A stretch of 34,307 bases of DNA from an uncultured Clostridium sp. (GCA_948436975.1 CAOJJB010000021.1:1-34307), one strand, 5' to 3'; positions 7,891-16,328 are shown, numbered from the stretch's first letter. A program made the numbers and translations. Notes: generated by a model from the letters alone, not told the origin.

Positions 7891-7926
7891 AAAAAGGAGT
7901 GTTATAAAACACTTCTTATTTTTTTA
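7891..7926. terminator. bidirectional terminator between cdaA and the HAD gene
   Basis: GGAGTGTT pairs with AACACTTC around a 4-base loop. It is flanked by an A-run on the left and a T-run on the right, so it serves both convergent genes. It overlaps the stop codon of the minus-strand HAD gene. Confidence 0.75.
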
Positions 7927-8773
7927 TAAATTTATAAACAGCTTCAGCAAAGGCACCATCAGACACATTTGAAGAAGTAACATATTTAGCAACATCTTTT
8001 AAATCTTGATAAGCTTCATTGACAGCAACACCAATACCAGCTTCTTTAACCATTTCTAAATCATTAACATTATCTCCAATAGCTAGAATATTATTTTTAC
8101 TAATATTCAAATAATTAACTAAGAAACTTAAGGCAGTATCTTTATTAATATTAATAGGAGAAATAATTAAATATTCGTAATCTTTATTAATGATATTATC
8201 TCGATATTTGCCACGTTTATTAATAGAAACACAATCAATGTTTTTGTTAATTGATAATATATTTTTAAAATTAGACAAAGAATTCTCATCAGAAGTTACA
8301 ATAATAGAAAAAGCAGATACTTCATTTAATTCTACATAAGATAAAATATCAGGTATAATACAAAAATCCAAAGAAGTAGTACCATTTTCAGATTTCAGTA
8401 TAAAGTTTCTTAAATCCATAAATTCTAATTTTTCAGAAATAATCTTTGTATCAGTATAAATATGAATATGAAAATTATTTCTTTTGGCAAAAGTAATAAT
8501 AAATAATAAATCTTCTTTAGGAATAGTTTTTCTTAAAATTTCCTTACCAGAGCGAAAATCTATTATTTGAGTTCCATTACCAAAAATACCAAAAGAAGCA
8601 TTAAATTTATCACAAATTTTTTTAGATACAGAATAAGATTTTCCAGTACAAACTACAAAATCTATATTATCACTATGAATTTTATTAATAGCATCAAAAT
8701 TTTTGCTACAAATATTATTATTTTTATCAATTATAGTACCATCAAGGTCGCTTGCAACTAACTTTATATTCAT
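7916..8773 (-). CDS. Cof-type HAD-superfamily sugar-phosphate/FMN-type phosphatase
   Basis: A 285-residue cytoplasmic hydrolase of the HAD IIB (Cof/YidA) group. Motif I is D9-L-D11-G-T with the nucleophile D9. Motif II contains C-T43-G-K. Motif III is the lysine near 211. Motif IV is G-D-N-V-N-D (233-238), followed by the hallmark G-I-G-V-A-V-N-E-A. A C2-type cap occupies about residues 80-195. Known substrates of the group are sugar phosphates, flavin mononucleotide and pyridoxal phosphate; none can be picked here. No ribosome site precedes the ATG, and the predicted promoter (8780-8808) places the transcript start on the ATG itself, so the mRNA is probably leaderless. Confidence 0.85.
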   Translation of the reverse strand: MNIKLVASDLDGTIIDKNNNICSKNFDAINKIHSDNIDFVVCTGKSYSVSKKICDKFNASFGIFGNGTQIIDFRSGKEILRKTIPKEDLLFIITFAKRNNFHIHIYTDTKIISEKLEFMDLRNFILKSENGTTSLDFCIIPDILSYVELNEVSAFSIIVTSDENSLSNFKNILSINKNIDCVSINKRGKYRDNIINKDYEYLIISPININKDTALSFLVNYLNISKNNILAIGDNVNDLEMVKEAGIGVAVNEAYQDLKDVAKYVTSSNVSDGAFAEAVYKFIKK

Positions 8774-8779
8774 AAAAGA

Positions 8780-8808
8780 ATTTTATCATATTTAATAAAA
8801 TTAATCAA
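8780..8808 (-). promoter_or_regulatory. promoter of the HAD phosphatase gene, leaderless layout
   Basis: Read on the minus strand: TTGATT (8808-8803), 17 bases, TAAAAT (8785-8780), six bases, then the ATG at 8773. The expected start point coincides with the A of the ATG. Confidence 0.6.
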
Positions 8809-8816
8809 TGATCACA

Positions 8817-8846
8817 TTGACAAACATCCCAAAAAGGACATATAAT
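8817..8846 (+). promoter_or_regulatory. promoter of truA, leaderless layout
   Basis: A perfect TTGACA (8817-8822), 18 bases and a perfect TATAAT (8841-8846) lie six bases before the ATG at 8853. The expected transcript start falls on the start codon. Confidence 0.7.
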
Positions 8847-8852
8847 TAAAAC

Positions 8853-9587
8853 ATGAGAAATATAAAATTAATAATAGAATATGATGGAAAAGGTTTTAAT
8901 GGTTGGCAAAAACAACCTAGTAAATTAAATATTCAAGGAGAAATTGAAAAGGCTATTGGTGAAATAACAGGTGAGGAAATAGATTTAATTGCATCTGGTA
9001 GAACAGATGCAGGTGTTCATAGCTTGGGTCAAACTGCAAATTTTAAAACAAATAGTAAGATTGATATAGAAAAATTTGCATTTGCTATTAATTCTAAATT
9101 GAAAAAAAGTATAAGAATAAAGAACGCAGAAGAAGTAGATGAGAGATTTCATAGTAGATATTCTGTAAAGTCTAAAAAGTATAGATATATTATAAATAAT
9201 TCAATACATGGAAGTGCTATTTTTAGAGATATGGAATATCATTTTCCAATAAAATTAGACATTAGTAAAATGAAAGAAGCTGCTAAATTTTTTGAAGGAG
9301 AACATGATTTTAAAGCTTTTAAAGCAAGTGGAACAAGTAGTAAAAGTAGTGTTAGAAAAATTTATAAAGCAGAAGTTTTTCAAAATGATGATAGAATATG
9401 TATAGAACTTACAGGAAATGGATTTTTATATAATATGGTTAGAATAATTTCTGGAACATTATTAGATGTTGGAGTTGGAAAAATAAAACCACAAGAAATT
9501 ACTAGTATAATTAAAAGTGGAGAAAGAGTAAAAGCAGGAAAAACACTTCCAGCTAGAGGACTTTGTTTGGTAGAAGTTACTTATTAA
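8853..9587 (+). CDS. truA: TruA, tRNA pseudouridine(38-40) synthase
   Basis: A 244-residue enzyme that converts uridines 38-40 in tRNA anticodon arms to pseudouridine. The catalytic motif S-G-R-T-D52-A-G-V-H carries the nucleophilic aspartate D52. The N-terminus I-E-Y-D-G-x-x-F-x-G-W-Q-x-Q and the later F-L-Y-N-M-V-R-I-I-x-G-T-L-L-D-V-G segment are family hallmarks. The length is normal (about 245-265). ATG 8853 is certain because the protein aligns from its first residues. No Shine-Dalgarno sequence lies at a usable distance, and the promoter at 8817 predicts a leaderless transcript. In many Bacillota truA follows the ecfA-ecfT genes; here it has its own promoter. Confidence 0.95.
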   Translation: MRNIKLIIEYDGKGFNGWQKQPSKLNIQGEIEKAIGEITGEEIDLIASGRTDAGVHSLGQTANFKTNSKIDIEKFAFAINSKLKKSIRIKNAEEVDERFHSRYSVKSKKYRYIINNSIHGSAIFRDMEYHFPIKLDISKMKEAAKFFEGEHDFKAFKASGTSSKSSVRKIYKAEVFQNDDRICIELTGNGFLYNMVRIISGTLLDVGVGKIKPQEITSIIKSGERVKAGKTLPARGLCLVEVTY

Positions 9588-9660
9588 AATTCAAAAATCA
9601 CATAAAAAAATTAGTAGAATATTATATATAAATAGATAATAAATATGGAGGTTTATTTAT

Positions 9661-10149
9661 ATGAATACTTTACTAGTTTTTTTTGCTATACCAATAGCAG
9701 TAATAATATTGTCAATTATATTTGAAACATTAATAAAATGCCCAATAAAAGTAGCAGGAATATTTTTTTCAATATTCTTAGTAGTTGCATTTGCATTAGG
9801 CGGAACAGCTGAATTAATAGTTCTTGCTATCGTATATACAATTATTTCTTTTATAACAGCATATATAGTTTCTATAATTTGTAACAGATGTAGAAACAAT
9901 TGTTGTAGTAATGTAAGAAGTAATTGTTGTACTACAGAAAGAGATAATTGTTTCAATAATACTAATTTAATAAATACAGAAAGAATATTAACACCACCAA
10001 TTGTTAGAAATGTATATAATGAAAATGTAGAAGAAAATAATTTTACTAATGCATTTAATGATAATGATAATAGATTTAATAATAATTTGAGTTCAAATAA
10101 TTTAAACAATAACATAAATAATAGTTGTCCATATAAAAGATTTAGATAA
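9661..10149 (+). CDS. DUF2651-like membrane protein with a Cys/Asn-rich tail
   Basis: A 162-residue protein, starting at ATG 9661 behind GGAGG. Three hydrophobic helices cover about 4-22, 30-53 and 55-75. Their sequence (IPIAVIILSIIFET, then a second helix, then V-Y-T-I-I-S-F-I) resembles the small DUF2651/YbeC membrane family as I remember it, whose members are about 80 residues. The extra C-terminal half starts with a cysteine cluster, C-N-R-C-R-N-N-C-C-S-N then S-N-C-C, and continues as an asparagine-rich, probably disordered tail ending S-C-P-Y-K-R-F-R. Several close cysteine pairs could bind metal or form disulfides. Function unknown. Confidence 0.6.
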   Translation: MNTLLVFFAIPIAVIILSIIFETLIKCPIKVAGIFFSIFLVVAFALGGTAELIVLAIVYTIISFITAYIVSIICNRCRNNCCSNVRSNCCTTERDNCFNNTNLINTERILTPPIVRNVYNENVEENNFTNAFNDNDNRFNNNLSSNNLNNNINNSCPYKRFR

Positions 10150-10226
10150 AATATTTGAACTAAAATTGAATAATTTCATATATAATTTATAAAGTATAAA
10201 TCTGTAAGCTCATTCAATTTAAGTTA

Positions 10227-10255
10227 TTGAAATGAATATATAATAATGATATAAT
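10227..10255 (+). promoter_or_regulatory. sigma-A promoter of the metallophosphoesterase gene
   Basis: TTGAAA (10227-10232), 17 bases, TATAAT (10250-10255). The expected start near 10262 leaves only about five bases before the GTG at 10267. Confidence 0.65.
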
Positions 10256-10266
10256 CAAAATTAGAG

Positions 10267-11160
10267 GTGATAAAAATAAAAGTAGCAGTTATTTCAGATA
10301 TTCATGGAAATTGTGTAGCATTAAAAGAGGTATTAAAAGATGCAGAAAAAAATAAAGTAGATGAATATGTTTTTATAGGAGACCTAATAAATGATTTACC
10401 TTTTGGGAATGAAACACTAGAAATAGTTAGAAAATATAGTAATAAAATTCTTAAAGGAAATAAAGAACAGTATCTTATAGAATATGATAAATATAAATAT
10501 GATTGGAAAAATATACAATTTAAAAATGTTAAATTTATGTATAATGAGCTTACAGAAGAAAATTTAGAATTTATTAAGAAACTTCCAATTTGTTTAACTG
10601 TAGAGTATGAGGGGGTAAAAATTTTATTTGCTCATGGTTCACCAAAATCAGTAGAAGAACAGTTACATAGAGAAAAAAGAGAATTATTGGACTTTTATAC
10701 AAAAGGCCTAGATGCAGATGCTTTAATTTTTGGACATACTCATGAGAAAATGTGGTATGAAAACATTAATGGAAAATTAGTAGTAAATGCAGGATGTTGT
10801 GGAGTTTCACCACATTATACTAGTCAAGCAGAGTATATAATACTAGAAATTGAAGAAAATAAAATAACAAATGTACAATTAAGACTTATAGATTATGATA
10901 TAAATATTATAAAAGAAAAAATTATAAAAAGCGAAATTTTAAAACAAGATAAAGTTTTAATGAATTTATCATTTTGTGCAATAAGTGGCAAAGGAATGGT
11001 AAGATATAATTTCTTAAAAGAAGCAAAAAAAATTATGTTTGAAAAAAATGGTAGATTATGTGTAGAAAATGCAAAAGGAATATATAAATACATGAAATTA
11101 TATGATGATGATATTTGGTTAGGTTTAGCTGAAAAATACAAAAAATATTTTGTATTTTAA
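10267..11160 (+). CDS. calcineurin-like metallophosphoesterase (YfcE/MJ0936-type)
   Basis: A 297-residue predicted phosphodiesterase. The metal-ligand motifs are in order: D11-I-H13-G, G-D39-L, G-N65-K-E, H123-G-S-P and G-H157-T-H159. The N-terminal 200 residues form the whole catalytic domain. The last about 100 residues are an added helical region of unknown role containing the phrase KGMVRYNFLKEAKKIMFE. The start is unusual: GTG 10267 lies inside GAGGTG, which looks like a ribosome site, and the promoter predicts a transcript beginning about 5 bases upstream. There is no later in-frame ATG before the D-x-H motif. Either GTG is used nearly leaderless, or an AUA codon (10276) is used. Confidence 0.8.
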   Translation: MIKIKVAVISDIHGNCVALKEVLKDAEKNKVDEYVFIGDLINDLPFGNETLEIVRKYSNKILKGNKEQYLIEYDKYKYDWKNIQFKNVKFMYNELTEENLEFIKKLPICLTVEYEGVKILFAHGSPKSVEEQLHREKRELLDFYTKGLDADALIFGHTHEKMWYENINGKLVVNAGCCGVSPHYTSQAEYIILEIEENKITNVQLRLIDYDINIIKEKIIKSEILKQDKVLMNLSFCAISGKGMVRYNFLKEAKKIMFEKNGRLCVENAKGIYKYMKLYDDDIWLGLAEKYKKYFVF

Positions 11161-11203
11161 AAGTCATGAGATATAAAAAATAAAAGATAAGGAAAAAATA
11201 TAT

Positions 11204-11440
11204 ATGAGATTAGATAAATTTTTAAAAATGAGTAGAGTAATAAAAAGAAGAACGGTTGCAAATGAAGCAGCAGATAATGGAAGAATTGCCGTAAATGGAA
11301 AGATAGTAAAACCAAGTTATGAAGTTAAAATTGGAGATATAGTAGAAATAAAATTTGGAGATAAAGTTTCAAAATTTGAAGTTTTACAAATTCCGAAAGT
11401 ACAAGTAAAAAATACGGATGAAATAATAAAGATATTATAA
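11204..11440 (+). CDS. rqcP: RqcP (YabO/Hsp15-like S4 RNA-binding protein)
   Basis: A 78-residue protein made of an S4 domain: M-R-L-D-K-F-L-K, then R-R-T-V-A-N-E-A and G-R-I-A-V-N-G-K with K-P-S-Y-E-V-K-x-G-D. RqcP stabilises peptidyl-tRNA and works with RqcH to add C-terminal alanine tails to nascent chains on obstructed 50S subunits. Size and sequence are typical of the Bacillota YabO/RqcP group. ATG 11204 follows AAGG at 8-13 bases. It lies 43 bases after the metallophosphoesterase gene, probably in the same transcript, and ends in its own terminator. Confidence 0.85.
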   Translation: MRLDKFLKMSRVIKRRTVANEAADNGRIAVNGKIVKPSYEVKIGDIVEIKFGDKVSKFEVLQIPKVQVKNTDEIIKIL

Positions 11441-11457
11441 ATAATAATATCTTTATT
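11425..11457 (+). terminator. terminator overlapping the rqcP stop
   Basis: A perfect 12-bp stem, AATAAAGATATT (11425-11436) with AATATCTTTATT (11446-11457). It is AT-only except for one G-C pair, so its strength is moderate. Confidence 0.5.
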
Positions 11458-11514
11458 ATACAAAAAATTTAACATAAGCTTTTATATAATAGAAAGGTAT
11501 AACTTTCTTGTTTA

Positions 11515-11718
11515 TATAAAAAAGGAAAGACTTCCCTAAGTTACAGGGAAGTCTTTTGGTTTATCATCTGAAATGCGAAAACATTTTCAGATGTCCTTTG
11601 TTGGACAAAAAAATTTATTTAAACATGCAAGGTACTGTCCAACAAAGGAAAATAACCCCTCTCCTTCATTCCTCGTCAAAAATATAATGACGAGTTTGCA
11701 ACACATAGTTGCAAGTAA
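11515..11718 (-). ncRNA. unidentified five-hairpin small RNA of about 200 nt
   Basis: On the minus strand a near-ideal promoter (11724-11752) is followed by five consecutive hairpins. In RNA order they are: TTGCAAC/GTTGCAA (11714-11696), CTCGTCA/TGACGAG (11694-11672), a perfect 14-bp TCCTTTGTTGGACA/TGTCCAACAAAGGA stem (11649-11594, 28-base loop), CATCTGAAAATG/CATTTCAGATG (11593-11565), and a terminator AAAGACTTCCCT/AGGGAAGTCTTT (11556-11526) with a T-run. The unpaired stretch between hairpins two and three is purine-rich (GAATGAAGGAGAGGGG) and could open a 16-codon ORF. The 414 bases between rqcP and the next gene hold no other gene. It does not fold like 6S, SRP, RNase P or tmRNA. Family unknown. 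Confidence 0.7.
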
Positions 11719-11723
11719 TTATA

Positions 11724-11752
11724 AGTATATATAGGTTTTATTAAAAAGTCAA
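11724..11752 (-). promoter_or_regulatory. sigma-A promoter of the small RNA
   Basis: On the minus strand: TTGACT (11752-11747), exactly 17 bases, TATACT (11729-11724). The expected start is near 11717, three bases before the first hairpin. Confidence 0.75.
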
Positions 11753-11854
11753 CTGTTTTTTTTTATAATTTTAAGAAAATATTAATAAAATATATCAATT
11801 TTCTTAATAATTATAATTTATAATCTAGACAAATAAAAAAGAGGTGAAGAAAAA

Positions 11855-13114
11855 ATGGATATGGTATGTTTAGTATTGGAGAAGATTTTAGGAATATATA
11901 TGATATATTTTGGGATTATTGCAATAGGGATATTTTTAAAAAATAAAAAAATAGAAATAAGTAAAGAAAAGAGAAAATTTGCAATTTTAGTACCAGCAAG
12001 AAATGAAGAAACAGTAATAAGAAATCTTTTAGTTAGTTTAAAAAATCAAAATTATGATAAAGATAAATATGATATATTTGTACTTCCAAATAATTGTACA
12101 GATAGAACAGAAGAAATATGTAATATAGAAAATGTTAAGACTCTAAAATTTAAAGAAAAAATAAGTTCAAAAGGAGAAGTATTAAAACTAGCTTTTAATA
12201 GAATAGAAAATGAATTAAAAAGTTATGATGCATTTTTAATATTTGATAGTGATAATGTAGTACACCCAAATTTTATATCTAAAATGAATGATGCTTATAA
12301 TGCAGGATATAAAATAGCACAAGGATATAGAGATAGTAAAAATCCATCAGACACATGGATTTCAAATACGCATTCATTATATTATTGGTTACAAAATTTT
12401 TTCTTTAATAAGGCGAGAATGAACTTAGGAAAATCTAGTTTTTTAAATGGAACAGGCATGATGATTTCAAAAGAATTTATAAAAGAAAATGGATATAATG
12501 TATCTACTATTACTGAAGATATAGAACTTACTGTACAATGTGCAATAAATAATGTAAAAATTGCATTTGTGGAAGATGCAATAACATATGATGAGCAACC
12601 TTTAAAATTTGAAGATTCGTATAAACAGAGAAAACGTTGGTCAAAAGGAATGTTAGATTGTTTGAAAATTTATAAAAAGGATTTAAAAAAGGAATTATTT
12701 AAAAAATTTGAAATTATAGATACAGCAATTCTAATATTATCACCAATAATGCAAATAATAGGAACTTTATTTTATTTATCATATGGTATTTTAGGAATAC
12801 TTGAAAAAATTAATATAAGTTATAGTAGTAAATTAATCTATATAATTATAAGTTATTTAGGAATGATTATAGTATCTTCAATAGTAGTAAAATTTTCTGG
12901 AAAAGAGATAAGAAAAAACTTAAAAGGGATTTTATTATTACCAGTGTTTATATTTTCATGGATACCAATTAATTTTGAAGCAGTTATAAAAAAACATATT
13001 AAATGGGAAAGTATAGAACATAGTAGAATAATAAGTATAGAAAAAGTAATGAATAAAAAGAAGATACAAGATTTAAAGAAAACAACAACTAAAGGGTTGT
13101 TAAAAATATCATAA
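11855..13114 (+). CDS. membrane-bound family 2 glycosyltransferase
   Basis: A 419-residue processive-type GT2. An N-terminal membrane helix (about 5-28) precedes the GT-A domain, which starts with V-P-A-R-N-E-E and contains D131-S-D-N, T-E-D222 and the Q258-R-K-R-W262 acceptor motif of cellulose/chitin/hyaluronan-synthase-like enzymes. Three or four C-terminal helices (about 280-375) probably form the export channel. The nucleotide-sugar and the polymer are unknown; the size suits poly-N-acetylglucosamine-like or glycolipid synthases. ATG 11855 follows GAGGTG. It is 23 bases upstream of an ABC exporter and probably in one operon with it. Confidence 0.85.
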   Translation: MDMVCLVLEKILGIYMIYFGIIAIGIFLKNKKIEISKEKRKFAILVPARNEETVIRNLLVSLKNQNYDKDKYDIFVLPNNCTDRTEEICNIENVKTLKFKEKISSKGEVLKLAFNRIENELKSYDAFLIFDSDNVVHPNFISKMNDAYNAGYKIAQGYRDSKNPSDTWISNTHSLYYWLQNFFFNKARMNLGKSSFLNGTGMMISKEFIKENGYNVSTITEDIELTVQCAINNVKIAFVEDAITYDEQPLKFEDSYKQRKRWSKGMLDCLKIYKKDLKKELFKKFEIIDTAILILSPIMQIIGTLFYLSYGILGILEKINISYSSKLIYIIISYLGMIIVSSIVVKFSGKEIRKNLKGILLLPVFIFSWIPINFEAVIKKHIKWESIEHSRIISIEKVMNKKKIQDLKKTTTKGLLKIS

Positions 13115-13137
13115 AATATAAAAAAGGGAGATTAAAG

Positions 13138-13818
13138 ATGGAAATTCTTGAGGTGAAAAATTTAAGAAAATCTTATGGAAAAGGAGAAAATAAAGTAAAT
13201 GCAGTAGATGATATTACATTTTCTGTAAAAGAAGGAGAATTTGTTGCAATAATTGGAGCAAGTGGAAGTGGTAAAAGTACATTATTACATTTATTAGGAG
13301 GAGTAGATAAACCAACATCAGGAACAGTAAAGATTAAAGATATAGATATATATAAACTAAAAAACGACAATTTAGCAATTTTTAGAAGAAGAAATATAGG
13401 AATAATTTATCAATTTTATAATTTAATACCAATATTAAATGTAGAAGAAAATATATCATTACCATGTGAACTAGATGGAAAAAAAGTAGACACAAAAAAA
13501 ATGGATGATTTATTAGAAACTTTGCAATTAAAAAATAGAAAAAGACATTTACCAAATGAATTATCAGGTGGGCAGCAACAAAGAGTTTCAATAGGAAGGG
13601 CTATAATAAATAATCCTGCAATAATGCTTGCAGATGAACCAACAGGGAATTTAGACAGTAAAGCTTCTGAAGAGATTATTTCATATTTGAGGTTATCAAA
13701 TCAAAAATATAATCAAACTGTAATAGTAATAACACATGATGAAAAGATTGCAAAAGAAGCAGATAGAGTAATAACAATAGATGATGGAAAAATTATTTCA
13801 GATGAAAGGAATATTTAG
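13138..13818 (+). CDS. MacB/LolD-type ABC transporter ATP-binding protein
   Basis: A 226-residue ABC ATPase that drives an FtsX-type permease. Walker A is G40-A-S-G-S-G-K-S-T48, the Q-loop is Q92, the signature is L-S-G-G-Q (142-146), Walker B is I-M-L-A-D-E (162-167) followed by P-T-G-N-L-D, and the switch histidine is H200. The P-T-G-N-L-D-S form is typical of the MacB/LolD/BceA group. ATG 13138 follows AAGGGAG. It is two bases from the permease gene, so the pair is certainly co-transcribed. No BceRS-type two-component system lies next to it. Confidence 0.93.
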   Translation: MEILEVKNLRKSYGKGENKVNAVDDITFSVKEGEFVAIIGASGSGKSTLLHLLGGVDKPTSGTVKIKDIDIYKLKNDNLAIFRRRNIGIIYQFYNLIPILNVEENISLPCELDGKKVDTKKMDDLLETLQLKNRKRHLPNELSGGQQQRVSIGRAIINNPAIMLADEPTGNLDSKASEEIISYLRLSNQKYNQTVIVITHDEKIAKEADRVITIDDGKIISDERNI

Positions 13819-13820
13819 AA

Positions 13821-16328
13821 ATGAATATTTTAAAAAAGTTTACAATAAAAGATTTATCTTTAAATAAAAAAAGAACAATAGTAACAATAATAGGTATAAT
13901 GCTTTCATCAGCACTAATATGTGCAGTATCAGGAATGGTAACAAGCTTTCAGAAAACTCTAGTAGAATATTCTAAAAGTGAATATGGCGATTTTCACACT
14001 ATAATATATGATGTAGAAAAAGAAGATGTACAAGAAATTAAAAAAAATAAAAGTATTGAAAATATTAAAGAATATGAATATAAGGGATATTGCAAATTAG
14101 AAGGATCAAAAAATGAATATAAACCATACTTATGTTTATTAGGAATGCAAAAAGATTTATTAAATAGTTTAAAATTAATAACAGGAAGATTACCTGAAAA
14201 TGAAAATGAAATAGTCATTTCAAAACATATACAGGATAATGCTGGGGTTGAACTAAAAATAGGAGATATTTTAAATTTAGAAGTATCTAAAAGAATAGCA
14301 GATGGATATGAACTTAAACAAAAAGATATATATTCAGAAGAACAAATAGAAGTATTAGAAAAGAAATATGATAAAGAATATAAAATTGTAGGTGTAATAG
14401 AACGACCATCTACATTTATTGAGGATAGGCAATCACCAGGATATAGTGTTATAACATTAGAAGAAAATATAAAAGAGAACAATTCTTTAATTATAAAATA
14501 TAAAAATCCTAAAGATTATAAAGAAGAAACAAATAAAATATTAGGAATAGAAAACAAAAGTGAGCAGGCAAAATATAAATATGATTATAATATTAGTTTG
14601 CTTAGATGGGAAGGAATAGCACTAAGTGATAGTACAATGACTATGTTATATGGTGTAGCTGGAATAGTTATTTTAATAATAATAGTTTCAAGTATATTTG
14701 TTATAAAAAATAGTTTTTCAATATCAATAACTGAAAAAATAAAACAATATGGAATATTATCAAGTATAGGAGCAACATCAAAACAAATAAAAAAGAATGT
14801 ATTGTTTGAGGGATTTGTACTTGGAATAATAGGAATACCACTTGGAATATTATGTGGAATGCTTGCTGTTTTTGTACTTATTAATTTAATGAATTTTATT
14901 TTAGAAGAAGCTTTAAATGGAATAAAATTTATATATAAAGTCCCATATTTACCAATAATAATTACAATATTATTTTCATCAATTACAATTTATTTTTCAA
15001 GTATATTTTCAGCAAGAAAAGCAGCAAAAATATCACCAATAGAAGCAATAAGAAGTAATGAAGAAATAAAAATTAAATCTAAAAAATTAAAAGGATCAAA
15101 AATTATAAAGAAAATTTTTAAAGTTGGTGGAGATATCTCATATAAAAATTTAAAAAGAAATAAGAGAAAATACAAATCAACAGTAATATCGCTAGTTGTG
15201 AGTATTACAATATTTATTTCACTTTCTTCATTTATTGATTTTGGATTTAAAATGTCTAATGAATATTATAAAGAAATAAGTTATAATTTTGTATTATATG
15301 GTGGTTCAGATAATAAAGACACACAAGAGATATTTAATCAAATATCAAAATCTAACAAAATTGATAAGTATAGTATTTATAAAACAATGTATGCTTCTAT
15401 TCCAGAAGAATATATTTCGGATTTTGGAAAAGAGTATTTTGGTGATTTAGAATATATAGAAATCAGAATTATAGCAATAGGTGAAAAACAATTTGAAGAT
15501 TTTGTGAAAAAAATAGGTGGGAAAGTAGAGGATTACGATAATAAAGGAATTTTAGTAGATAATATTACTTATTTTAAAAACAATAAAAAGACAAATGGAA
15601 ACTTATATAATATAGAAAATAAAAAAATGGTATTAAAGTGTTTAGATGATAATTATAGAGAAACTAATAATACTTTAGAATTAGAAGTAGAAAAAAGAAT
15701 AGAAGAAGTACCAATGGGATTAGAAGATAGAACAGGTTTAATAATAAGTGATAAGCTAATGGATAAATTTGATTATAGAATAGACAGAATGTATATAATG
15801 TCAAATGATACAACAGCACTTAGAGAAGAACTTACTAATTTAAAAACTTCTAATTCTGCATATGAAAAAATAGTATATTCAGATTATGAAGAGGCACAAA
15901 GAACACAAAATGCAATGGTATTAGTAATTTCGATATTCTTATATGGATTTATTGCTGTTATTACATTAATAGGAGTAACAAATATTTTCAATACAATTAC
16001 TACAAATATGAATTTGCGACAAAAAGAATTTGCAATGTTAAAATCAATAGGAATGACTAAAAATGAGTTTAATAGAATGATAAGATTAGAAAGTATTTTC
16101 TATGGCTGTAAATCTCTTATTATAGGAATACCTTTAGGATGTATAGGTTCATATTTCATATATAAAGCTTTTTCAGAAGGTATGGATATGACTTATAAAT
16201 TACCGATAATGGCAATAATAATTTCTATTATATTTGTATTTTTTATAATTGGATTAATAATGAAATATTCTTTAAGTAAAATAAATAAACAAAATATTAT
16301 TGATACTATTAGAAATGAGAATATATAA
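13821..16328 (+). CDS. ABC transporter permease with two FtsX domains
   Basis: An 835-residue membrane protein, partner of the ATPase just upstream. A first helix (about 19-37) is followed by an external domain (about 40-270) and three helices ending near residue 395, which make the first FtsX domain. A second half begins with a helix near 455-475 and a second external domain (to about 690), then three helices to about 815. The two-FtsX layout fits exporters of lipoproteins or lipids, or mechanotransmission systems. It lacks the single large loop of BceB. Placement behind a glycosyltransferase suggests a cell-surface substrate, but the cargo is unknown. Confidence 0.87.
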   Translation: MNILKKFTIKDLSLNKKRTIVTIIGIMLSSALICAVSGMVTSFQKTLVEYSKSEYGDFHTIIYDVEKEDVQEIKKNKSIENIKEYEYKGYCKLEGSKNEYKPYLCLLGMQKDLLNSLKLITGRLPENENEIVISKHIQDNAGVELKIGDILNLEVSKRIADGYELKQKDIYSEEQIEVLEKKYDKEYKIVGVIERPSTFIEDRQSPGYSVITLEENIKENNSLIIKYKNPKDYKEETNKILGIENKSEQAKYKYDYNISLLRWEGIALSDSTMTMLYGVAGIVILIIIVSSIFVIKNSFSISITEKIKQYGILSSIGATSKQIKKNVLFEGFVLGIIGIPLGILCGMLAVFVLINLMNFILEEALNGIKFIYKVPYLPIIITILFSSITIYFSSIFSARKAAKISPIEAIRSNEEIKIKSKKLKGSKIIKKIFKVGGDISYKNLKRNKRKYKSTVISLVVSITIFISLSSFIDFGFKMSNEYYKEISYNFVLYGGSDNKDTQEIFNQISKSNKIDKYSIYKTMYASIPEEYISDFGKEYFGDLEYIEIRIIAIGEKQFEDFVKKIGGKVEDYDNKGILVDNITYFKNNKKTNGNLYNIENKKMVLKCLDDNYRETNNTLELEVEKRIEEVPMGLEDRTGLIISDKLMDKFDYRIDRMYIMSNDTTALREELTNLKTSNSAYEKIVYSDYEEAQRTQNAMVLVISIFLYGFIAVITLIGVTNIFNTITTNMNLRQKEFAMLKSIGMTKNEFNRMIRLESIFYGCKSLIIGIPLGCIGSYFIYKAFSEGMDMTYKLPIMAIIISIIFVFFIIGLIMKYSLSKINKQNIIDTIRNENI

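Noticed and set aside
11515-11718. 6S RNA, SRP RNA, RNase P RNA or tmRNA
   Set aside because: The 5' and 3' ends do not pair with each other, and none of the conserved core sequences of these RNAs is visible; the layout is a row of separate hairpins.
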